In this document: one piece after another, positions 1-5,620 of the stretch | Layout: every line of letters starts with the position of its first letter | Position numbering within the stretch: position 1 is the first letter of the stretch | Source of the DNA: Candidatus Aerophobota bacterium | GTDB lineage: Bacteria; Aerophobota; Aerophobia; Aerophobales; B3-G15 | Direction of reading: 5' to 3' | Length of the DNA stretch: 8,832 nt | NCBI GenBank assembly: GCA_011372105.1 | Contig: DRTT01000167.1 | Coordinates: forward strand, 1 to 8,832 | Notes under the pieces: model-generated | What the model was told of the DNA's origin: nothing | The model's database searches: none | Seen by the model: only the letters and a program-made list of their open reading frames with translations | Position numbers and translations under genes: made by a program

Positions 1-51
1 AAGTATATTTACAAAAACAGACTTTATCAGCGTGGATAAGTAACGTTTTTC

Positions 52-79
52 TTGACGTGAAGAGAGAGTTTGTTATAAT
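52..79 (+). promoter_or_regulatory. Sigma-70-type promoter with extended -10, upstream of rsfS
   Basis: A near-consensus housekeeping promoter is visible. The -35 box is TTGACG (52-57), the spacer is 16 bp, and the -10 box is TATAAT (74-79), preceded by TG at 71-72, which makes an extended -10. The expected start of transcription is near 86, leaving a leader of only about 18 nt that begins almost at the GGAGGG ribosome binding site (88-93). The promoter would drive rsfS and, by read-through, the tRNA-Ala gene. The hexamers are read directly; the start site is inferred. Confidence 0.8.
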
Positions 80-103
80 AAATAGCCGGAGGGTAAAAAG
101 GAC

Positions 104-472
104 TTGACATCTTATGCTCTTGCCTTAGAGGCTGCAAGAATAGCCGAGGATAAGAAAGCGCAGGAAATTTTATTGCTGGATGTAAGAGATATCTCCATAA
201 TGTGTGATTATTTTCTTATCTGCAATGGAGAATCCTCCATACACATGCGAACAATAGCAAAGGAACTTGAGGAAAAATTAAGTCAAAAAGGGGCTTTTCT
301 TTTAAATACAGGTGACTATTTTAATGAAAGGTGGATTTTGCTTGACTTTGGTGACCTTGTTGTGCATATTTTTTCTCCGGAGGCTCGCAGATACTATCAA
401 CTGGAAAGGCTATGGGCTGACGCGAGAAGAGAAGAAATAGGCGAGGTTCATAAAGAAAAAGAAAAGGTATAG
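104..472 (+). CDS. rsfS: Ribosomal silencing factor RsfS (Iojap/YbeB family)
   Basis: The 122-residue product matches the usual length of RsfS, which binds ribosomal protein L14 (uL14) on the large subunit and blocks subunit joining, lowering translation in starved or stationary cells. Family landmarks visible are the early helix (ALEAARIAEDKKA), the segment DISIMCDYFLICNGES (about residues 29-44), and the conserved core WILLDFGDLVVHIF followed by RRYYQLERLWADA near the C-terminus. The start is TTG at 104: GGAGGG (88-93) lies 10 nt upstream and no ATG fits, so TTG is well supported. The tail is short and rich in Lys and Glu. In many bacteria rsfS follows nadD or a LytR-type gene; the upstream neighbour lies outside this window. 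Its TAG stop ends on the first base of tRNA-Ala. It is a stand-alone cytoplasmic protein, expected to be transcribed from the promoter at 52-79. Confidence 0.93.
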   Translation: MTSYALALEAARIAEDKKAQEILLLDVRDISIMCDYFLICNGESSIHMRTIAKELEEKLSQKGAFLLNTGDYFNERWILLDFGDLVVHIFSPEARRYYQLERLWADARREEIGEVHKEKEKV

Positions 473-547
473 GGGGCATAGCTCAGGTGGGAGAGCGCGT
501 CCTTGGCGTGGACGAGGTCGGGGGTTCGAATCCCCCTGCCTCCACCA
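472..547 (+). tRNA. tRNA-Ala (anticodon GGC), CCA encoded
   Basis: A complete cloverleaf folds. The 7-bp acceptor stem is 472-478 with 537-543, the D stem GCTC/GAGC is 481-484 with 493-496, and the anticodon stem CGTCC/GGACG is 498-502 with 510-514. The anticodon loop is TTGGCGT with GGC at 505-507. The variable loop has 5 nt (515-519), and the T arm GGGGG-TTCGAAT-CCCCC spans 520-536. The discriminator is A544, followed by genomic CCA (545-547). The third acceptor pair is G474-T541, the G3:U70 wobble that alanyl-tRNA synthetase recognises, so identity is secure from both anticodon and acceptor. It reads GCC codons (and GCU by wobble). Its first base, G472, is also the last base of the rsfS TAG stop, so the two genes probably share a transcript. 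Confidence 0.97.
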
Positions 548-647
548 GTAAAAGCTCGCCCAAGTATAAAAGGCAGCCTTCCTTAATTTTAGTGAAGTTA
601 AGAATATAAGATTGGCGCCTTGTTTATTTTTTACAGGAGATAAGGAC

Positions 648-2306
648 ATGAGAAGTGATACTGTAAAAGAAGGAGTTGAGAGAACCCCTCACAGGGCTCT
701 TCTTTACGCTACCGGTATATCACCAAAAGCTTTAAAGAAGCCTTTTGTGGGGATAGCTTCAAGCTTCAGTGATATAGTGCCCGGTCACAATAACATGAGG
801 GAGCTTGAGAGATTTATTGAAAGAGGTGTTGAGGCAGGCGGAGGATATCCTTTTGTGTTTGGGATACCTTCCATATGCGATGGGATAGCTATGGGACATG
901 AAGGAATGAAATATTCCCTTCCTCTGCGAGAGCTTATAGCAGATACAATTGAGTCAGTCGCCAATGCTCACTGTTTTGATGGTCTTGTCCTTCTAACAAA
1001 TTGCGACAAGATAACCCCTGGAATGCTGATGGCTGCTGCTCGTTTAAATATCCCGGCAATAGTTATTACTGCAGGTCCGATGTTATCAGGAAGATACGAA
1101 AATAAAAGACTTTCTTATGTGAGGGATTCGTTTGAGGCGGTTGGAAGGTTTAAAAAGGGAGAAATAAGCAAAAAAACACTTTCTGCCCTTGAGATGGAAG
1201 CCTGTCCTGGACCCGGTTCCTGTCAGGGTCTTTATACTGCAAATACCATGGCCTGCCTTACAGAAGTTATGGGGATGAGTCTTCCCGGTTGTGGTTCATC
1301 TCTTTCTGTGTCTGCTAAGAAAAAAAGGATAGCCTATGAATCAGGTATAAGAGTTGTGGAACTTATCAGAGAGAACATACGACCACGGGATATATTGAAA
1401 AAAGAGGCTTTTGAAAATGCAATTAAAGTGGATATGGCTATGGGAGGCTCCACAAATACTGTTTTACATCTTCTTGCTATTGCAAGAGAGGCAGAAATTA
1501 AACTTTCTCTAAGAGACTTTGATGAAATAGGGAGAAAAATTCCCCAGATTGTCAGTTTAAGACCGGGTGGAGATTATTTTATGGAGGACCTTGAGTGGGC
1601 AGGAGGGATTCCAGCTGTATTAAACGCCTTAAAGGATTTTATATGTGACTGTTTGACAGTTTCCGGGAAATCTATTGTGGAGATTGCAAGAGAAGGTGTT
1701 ATCCAGAATCCACAGGTTATAAAATCTCCTGATAGTCCCTATACAAAAGAGGGGGGTATTGCTGTTCTCTATGGTTCTCTTGCTCCAGAAGGAGCTGTGG
1801 TAAAACAGGCAGCTGTATCTTCTTCCATGAGAAGATTCAGGGGAAGAGCAAAAGTCTTCAATAGAGAGGAGGAGGCAGTAAAGGCTCTTTTTGAGGGGAA
1901 AATAAAAAAGGGAGATGTTATTGTTATAAGATATGAAGGTCCAAAGGGAGGGCCGGGAATGAGGGAGATGCTCTCACCTACTGCAACTGTTGTTGGGATG
2001 GGACTTTCTGAGTCTGTGGCTCTGATCACCGATGGACGTTTTTCAGGAGGAACAAGAGGACCCTGTATCGGACATGTATCCCCTGAAGCTGCAGCAGGAG
2101 GCCCCATTGCCCTTGTCGAGGATGGAGATGTTATTTATATAGATATTCCCGGAAGAAAAATAGAAATTGAGCTTTCTAAGGAGGAGATGGAGGAAAGGAA
2201 GAAAAGATGGAAAAATCCTCCTCCTAAGGTAAAAACAGGTTATCTTGCTCGTTACAGTCTTCTGGCAAGCTCTGCCTCAGAAGGGGCATCCATTAAGACT
2301 GGTTAA
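648..2306 (+). CDS. ilvD: Dihydroxy-acid dehydratase
   Basis: IlvD dehydrates 2,3-dihydroxy-3-methylbutanoate and 2,3-dihydroxy-3-methylpentanoate to the 2-oxo acids that lead to valine, leucine and isoleucine. It is a cytoplasmic iron-sulfur enzyme. The 552-residue product has normal length. The start is ATG 648, placed 8 nt after AGGAG (635-639); an in-frame TTG at 612 lacks such a site. Visible signatures are VPGHNNM (45-50 region), CDGIAMGH (78-84), NCDKITPGM (118-126; C119 probable cluster ligand, K121 the expected carbamylated metal ligand), [16 protein letters not shown] (186-201; C192 probable ligand), GPKGGPGM (431-438) and TDGRFSGGT (461-469; S466 the expected catalytic serine). The first ligand position has VPGH, as in E. 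coli IlvD, instead of the CN motif of the Mycobacterium type, so cluster type (4Fe-4S or 2Fe-2S) cannot be settled. EDD and sugar-acid dehydratases are related, but length and motifs favour IlvD. No other ilv gene is present. It lies 32 nt before hisC. Confidence 0.95.
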   Translation: MRSDTVKEGVERTPHRALLYATGISPKALKKPFVGIASSFSDIVPGHNNMRELERFIERGVEAGGGYPFVFGIPSICDGIAMGHEGMKYSLPLRELIADTIESVANAHCFDGLVLLTNCDKITPGMLMAAARLNIPAIVITAGPMLSGRYENKRLSYVRDSFEAVGRFKKGEISKKTLSALEMEACPGPGSCQGLYTANTMACLTEVMGMSLPGCGSSLSVSAKKKRIAYESGIRVVELIRENIRPRDILKKEAFENAIKVDMAMGGSTNTVLHLLAIAREAEIKLSLRDFDEIGRKIPQIVSLRPGGDYFMEDLEWAGGIPAVLNALKDFICDCLTVSGKSIVEIAREGVIQNPQVIKSPDSPYTKEGGIAVLYGSLAPEGAVVKQAAVSSSMRRFRGRAKVFNREEEAVKALFEGKIKKGDVIVIRYEGPKGGPGMREMLSPTATVVGMGLSESVALITDGRFSGGTRGPCIGHVSPEAAAGGPIALVEDGDVIYIDIPGRKIEIELSKEEMEERKKRWKNPPPKVKTGYLARYSLLASSASEGASIKTG

Positions 2307-2320
2307 TAAAAAGAAAAAAT

Positions 2321-2327
2321 GGAGGAG
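2321..2327 (+). promoter_or_regulatory. Ribosome binding site of hisC
   Basis: GGAGGAG lies in the 32-nt gap between ilvD and hisC, with 11 nt between its end and the ATG at 2339. It is the last purine-rich Shine-Dalgarno of good quality before the one at rpsA; cmk, plsC and ispH in between have weak or no sites. This placement fixes the hisC start. Confidence 0.7.
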
Positions 2328-2338
2328 AGAATAAGTTT

Positions 2339-3451
2339 ATGAAAGGGGGAAGTTCTGGTTTTTTAGAAAAAATAGTTCCTTCTGAGATACTGCAGGTTAA
2401 GCCTTACGTTCCCGGCAAGCCTATTGAGGAGGTGAAAAGGGAACTTGGCCTTTCCAAAGTAATAAAACTTGCCTCAAACGAAAACCCTCTGGGTCCTTCT
2501 CCAGAGGCTGTTGAAGCTATCTGCAGATACGCCTCACAGGTTCACCTTTATCCTGATGGGGACTGCTACTATCTTAAAAGAGAGCTTGCACTGCATCTTG
2601 AGGTTGAGCCAGATAACATAATCCTTGGTAATGGCTCTGATGAAATTGTCTCAATTTTAACACGTGTCTTTATTCAAGAAGGCAAAGAAGCAATAATGGG
2701 ATATCCCTCCTTTTTAATGTATAAAATAGATACGCAGCTTGCCCGAGGGAAAATAATCTGTGTACCCTTAAATGATTTTAAAATAGACATAGATGCAATT
2801 ATAAAAGCGATAAATTCCAACACAAGGATCATTTTTATAAGCAACCCTAACAATCCCACCGGCACAATTGTGACCAGAGAAAAAATGCAGGAGCTTGTTG
2901 AAAATATCCCCCCCTGGGTTCTTGTGGTATGTGATGAAGCATATTATGAATATGTGGAGGATTCTCTATATCCGGACAGTCTGCGCTGGGTTAAAGAAGG
3001 GAAAAATGTTGTTGTGCTTCGGACCTTCTCAAAAATATACGGTCTTGCAGGGTTGAGAATTGGTTATGGTGTTGCCAGAAAAGAAATTATATCTATACTT
3101 AACAGAGCCCGCCCTCCTTTCAACGTTAACCTTCTTGCTCAGGTAGCAGCTCGGGCAAGTCTTAAGGATAAAAAACATCTTTTAAAAAGCAAAAACTTAA
3201 TAAAGGAAGAGAAAAAATTTCTTTACACAAAATTAAAGGAACTTGGAGTGGAATTTGTTCCCAGTCAAACCAATTTTATTCTTATAAAAACCGGCAACAA
3301 AACAGAAGAAATTATTAACAATCTCCTGAAAAAAGGTATAATTGTTCGAGGTATGCAAGCCTATAACCTACCAGATTACATAAGGCTCACTATAGGCACA
3401 CGGGAAGAAAATGAGTTCTTTATCCAGGAATTCAGAAAAACTTTCCGGTAA
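2339..3451 (+). CDS. hisC: Histidinol-phosphate aminotransferase (class I/II, PLP-dependent)
   Basis: HisC transfers the amino group of glutamate to imidazole-acetol phosphate, giving histidinol phosphate in histidine synthesis. The 370-residue protein shows the family path in order: the N-terminal arm ILQVKPYVPGKP (17-28), ASNENPLGPS (45-54), YPDGD (71-75), GNGSDEI (97-103, cofactor phosphate region), NPNNPTG (169-175), DEAYYEY (199-205; D199 contacts the PLP ring nitrogen), TFSKIYGLAGLRIGY (229-243; K232 is the PLP Schiff-base lysine), RPPFNVN (258-264), QTNF (310-313) and YIRLTIG (347-353; R349 the substrate-carboxylate arginine). The first 10 or so residues are a family-variable extension. 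No other his gene is present. Its position just before cmk resembles aromatic-amino-acid clusters in other phyla, where a HisC-like enzyme also serves phenylalanine and tyrosine synthesis, so a dual role is possible. Its last 41 nt overlap cmk. Confidence 0.93.
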   Translation: MKGGSSGFLEKIVPSEILQVKPYVPGKPIEEVKRELGLSKVIKLASNENPLGPSPEAVEAICRYASQVHLYPDGDCYYLKRELALHLEVEPDNIILGNGSDEIVSILTRVFIQEGKEAIMGYPSFLMYKIDTQLARGKIICVPLNDFKIDIDAIIKAINSNTRIIFISNPNNPTGTIVTREKMQELVENIPPWVLVVCDEAYYEYVEDSLYPDSLRWVKEGKNVVVLRTFSKIYGLAGLRIGYGVARKEIISILNRARPPFNVNLLAQVAARASLKDKKHLLKSKNLIKEEKKFLYTKLKELGVEFVPSQTNFILIKTGNKTEEIINNLLKKGIIVRGMQAYNLPDYIRLTIGTREENEFFIQEFRKTFR

Positions 3452-4136
3452 GAAGTCTTTTGTAATAGCTATTGATGGTCCTGCAGCGTCGGGAAAAAGC
3501 ACAACAGCTTATCTTCTGGCTAAAAAACTGGATTTTTTATATCTTGATACAGGGGCAATGTATAGAGCTTTAACCTGGAAAGCCCTGCAGGAAGGTATTG
3601 ATCTGAAGAAAGAAGACCGCCTTTCTGAGATGGCTGAAAAAACCAATATTGAGATTTTTCCAAAAGAGGAGTCCTTTGGAACATGCGTTTTCGTAGATGG
3701 AAAAGATATATCTTCCCTTATAAGAACTCCGGAGGTGACAAGATGGGTTTCTGTTCTTTCTAAGGTTCCGGGAGTAAGAGAGGCTATGGTAAAGCTCCAG
3801 AGGAAAATAGCCTGTAACAGGTCAGTAGTGGCCGAAGGAAGAGATATTGGAACTGTTGTCTTCCCGGAGGCAGATGTTAAGATATTCCTTGTAGCTTCCT
3901 TAGAAGAGAGAGCAAGAAGAAGATGGAAAGAGCTCAATGAAAAAGGGATATTTTGTACAAAGGAAGAGATTAAGAAAGAGCTTGAGCTGAGAGATAAAAT
4001 TGACAGTGAAAGAGAAGTTGCTCCACTGAGAAAAGCTCCTGATGCTTTTCTGGTTGACAACACCAATCTTGATACTGCCCAAACCCTTGAAAAAATCTTA
4101 GGTATAGTAAAATCTAAAATTAAAAATTTAAAATGA
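3411..4136 (+). CDS. cmk: (d)CMP kinase (cytidylate kinase)
   Basis: Cmk phosphorylates CMP and dCMP with ATP, recycling pyrimidine nucleotides in the cytoplasm. The 241-residue protein carries the P-loop GPAASGKST (23-31, K29), the conserved DTGAMYRALTWKA (46-58), the CMP-binding EGRDIGTVVFP (142-152), and the lid and arginine region RDKIDSEREVAPL (194-206). It is slightly longer than usual because of about 15 extra N-terminal residues before KSFVIAIDGP. ATG 3411 is the only standard start codon before the P-loop, so a 41-nt overlap with the end of hisC (in the +1 frame) is forced unless initiation is non-standard. The upstream GGGAAG (3402-3407) is a weak, closely spaced Shine-Dalgarno, so coupling to hisC translation is likely. 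It ends in ATGA shared with plsC. Cmk next to rpsA is a very widespread bacterial arrangement, which supports the call. Confidence 0.95.
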   Translation: MSSLSRNSEKLSGKKSFVIAIDGPAASGKSTTAYLLAKKLDFLYLDTGAMYRALTWKALQEGIDLKKEDRLSEMAEKTNIEIFPKEESFGTCVFVDGKDISSLIRTPEVTRWVSVLSKVPGVREAMVKLQRKIACNRSVVAEGRDIGTVVFPEADVKIFLVASLEERARRRWKELNEKGIFCTKEEIKKELELRDKIDSEREVAPLRKAPDAFLVDNTNLDTAQTLEKILGIVKSKIKNLK

Positions 4137-4756
4137 CAGAAACTCCTTTTTGGTACAGGGTTTTGTGGGTGATGGGTATGATTATCTTTAAATTCCTTTT
4201 TGACCTTCGGATTGAAGGAGCTGAAAAGATACCTTCAAAAGGCGCCATGGTTATTGTTGCCAATCATAGAAGCTATCTTGACCCTATTGTTCTTGCTCTC
4301 GTTACTCCTCGTAAAATGAATTTTATGGCAAAGGAGGAACTTTTTAAAAATCCTGTGTTCGGCTTCCTGATAAAAAAACTTGGTGCTTTTCCATTAAAAA
4401 GAGAAAAACCAGACAGAAAAGCTTATATCAAAGCCCTAAGTGTACTTAAAGAAGGCAAAATTCTGTCACTTTTCCCTGAAGGAACCCGGAGTATCTCAGG
4501 TAAAATAGGAAATTTGAAGGAAGGTTCGGTAAGAATTGCCCTTCACTCCAGAGTTCCTATCTTTCCTGTGGTGATAAAAGGCACCGGTGAAGTTCTTCCT
4601 CCTGGAAAAAAGATGATAAGGGGTGGCAGGATAAAGGTGAAAGTCGGAGATCCAATTTTTACAGACTCTTTTTCAAAAGAAGAGGAAAGACAGGTTGCAA
4701 AAAAGATCATTGACAAAATAGAAAAGACAATGCTGGATATGAGCGTTAACAGATGA
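4133..4756 (+). CDS. plsC: 1-acyl-sn-glycerol-3-phosphate acyltransferase
   Basis: PlsC acylates lysophosphatidic acid at position 2 to give phosphatidic acid, the precursor of membrane phospholipids. The 207-residue protein starts with a hydrophobic segment (about 7-23, probable membrane anchor) and has all four acyltransferase blocks: NHRSYLDP (44-51; H45 and D50 the catalytic HX4D pair), GAFPLKR (84-90), FPEGTRS (114-120) and VPIFPVVIKG (141-150). It is a minimal-length PlsC without extra domains. The ATG overlaps the cmk TGA (ATGA, 4133-4136), and the 25 nt before it are A/T-rich with no Shine-Dalgarno, so initiation probably depends on ribosomes finishing cmk. PlsY, which makes its substrate, is three genes downstream in the same cluster. 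Some PlsC-like proteins use other acceptors; the short architecture and operon partner favour the phospholipid role. Confidence 0.93.
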   Translation: MTETPFWYRVLWVMGMIIFKFLFDLRIEGAEKIPSKGAMVIVANHRSYLDPIVLALVTPRKMNFMAKEELFKNPVFGFLIKKLGAFPLKREKPDRKAYIKALSVLKEGKILSLFPEGTRSISGKIGNLKEGSVRIALHSRVPIFPVVIKGTGEVLPPGKKMIRGGRIKVKVGDPIFTDSFSKEEERQVAKKIIDKIEKTMLDMSVNR

Positions 4757-5619
4757 AAGTGTATATTCCAGAAGAGGTTGGCTTTTGCTTTGGTGTAAAG
4801 GAGGCGATAAAGAAAGTTGAGAGAGAGCTGAAAAAAGGAGGGGAGGTTTTCTGTCTTGGAGATCTGGTTCACAATCCTCTGGTAATGAATGAGCTCTGTG
4901 AAAAGGGACTTAAAGTAGTATCCTCTCTCTCTGAGGTAAAAAAATGTGGAACTTTAATTACAAGAGCCCATGGGGTGGAGCAGAGCATCCTTGAGAAAGG
5001 GAAGGAAAAGGGGCTAAAAATAGTTGAGACCACCTGTCCTTATGTTTTGAGGGCTCATAAAATTATCCGTAAACTTATTTGCGAATCTTATCATGTTGTG
5101 ATAGTGGGTTCTGCAGAACATCCGGAAATCAAGGCTATTTTATCTGATATTCCCTTCTGTAAGGTGAGTGTGATAAATTCTTCAGAAAGAATAAGGGAAG
5201 TTCCTGAAGAAAAAAAGATAGGAATTGTTGCTCAAACTACAGAATCTCTTGACAATTTTGAAAATATCGTGAAAAATCTAATAGAGAAGCGATTGAAAAG
5301 TGGGTTTGAGATAAGGGTTTTTAATACTGTATGTAGCGTTGTTATAAAAAGGCAAAAAGAGGCAAAAGAACTCGCAGAAAAAGTGGATGCTGTGATAGTT
5401 GTTGGAGGCAATAAAAGCTCCAACACCAGGAAACTGGTTGAAATTTGCAAAAAAGAAGGAAAGAAGGTTTATTTTATAGAAAGAGAAGAGGAACTTGAAT
5501 TTGAAAAAATTAAAAAATTAAGCAGTGTTGGAATAATAGGAGGAACTTCAACTCCTGAGAAAATTATAAGAAATTTAGAAAGAAAAATTAAAAAAATCTT
5601 TAGCAAGGAGGGGGAATAA
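4753..5619 (+). CDS. ispH: 4-hydroxy-3-methylbut-2-enyl diphosphate reductase
   Basis: IspH performs the last step of the MEP isoprenoid pathway, reducing HMBPP to IPP and DMAPP with a [4Fe-4S] cluster in the cytoplasm. The 288-residue length is typical. The three cluster cysteines are present: C12 (GFCFGV), C95 (TTCPYV) and C194 (NTVCSVV). Substrate residues also align: H40 (LVHNP), H73 (RAHG), H123 and E125 (AEHPEI; E125 is the proton-relay glutamate), T162/T163 (AQTT), S222-S223-N224 (NKSSNTRKL) and S266 (GGTSTP). One departure is visible: after the third cysteine most family members read C-x-A-T, and here it is C-S-V-V, losing the threonine equivalent to E. coli T200. The start ATG overlaps the plsC TGA (4753-4756), with no clear Shine-Dalgarno. 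It is followed after 1 nt by rpsA, in a different frame, so this is not the ispH-rpsA fusion known in some Clostridia. Confidence 0.95.
   Translation: MKVYIPEEVGFCFGVKEAIKKVERELKKGGEVFCLGDLVHNPLVMNELCEKGLKVVSSLSEVKKCGTLITRAHGVEQSILEKGKEKGLKIVETTCPYVLRAHKIIRKLICESYHVVIVGSAEHPEIKAILSDIPFCKVSVINSSERIREVPEEKKIGIVAQTTESLDNFENIVKNLIEKRLKSGFEIRVFNTVCSVVIKRQKEAKELAEKVDAVIVVGGNKSSNTRKLVEICKKEGKKVYFIEREEELEFEKIKKLSSVGIIGGTSTPEKIIRNLERKIKKIFSKEGE
5605..5614 (+). promoter_or_regulatory. Strong ribosome binding site of rpsA
   Basis: AAGGAGGGGG overlaps the last codons of ispH. GGAGG (5607-5611) is 9 nt from the GTG at 5621. It is the strongest Shine-Dalgarno in the operon and decides the GTG start over the in-frame ATG at 5645, which has only AGAGGA close by. 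It probably boosts S1 synthesis over that of the enzymes upstream. Confidence 0.75.
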
Positions 5620-5620
5620 A

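Noticed and set aside
2..43. Possible C-terminal tail of an upstream gene (frame 2, reading to a TAA at 41-43)
   Set aside because: Only 13 codons are visible with no recognisable motif, and all three frames are open for part of this stretch. A stop just before the -35 box at 52 would fit, but it cannot be supported.
570..590. Possible terminator after tRNA-Ala: AAGGC-A-GCCTT followed by TTAATTTT
   Set aside because: A usable loop leaves only a 4-bp stem, and the T run is interrupted and not adjacent. It is too weak to call.
583..610. Possible ilvD promoter: TTAATT, 16 bp, TATAAG
   Set aside because: The -10 is fair (5 of 6) but the -35 matches only 3 of 6. In an A/T-rich gap this is expected by chance. 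No T-box, attenuator or other BCAA leader was seen either.
3509..4066. Long open frame on the - strand within cmk (185 codons)
   Set aside because: It is antisense to conserved cmk motifs, serine-rich in the way purine-rich genes read backwards, and has no ribosome binding site or known motif. The same holds for the other - strand frames in the window.
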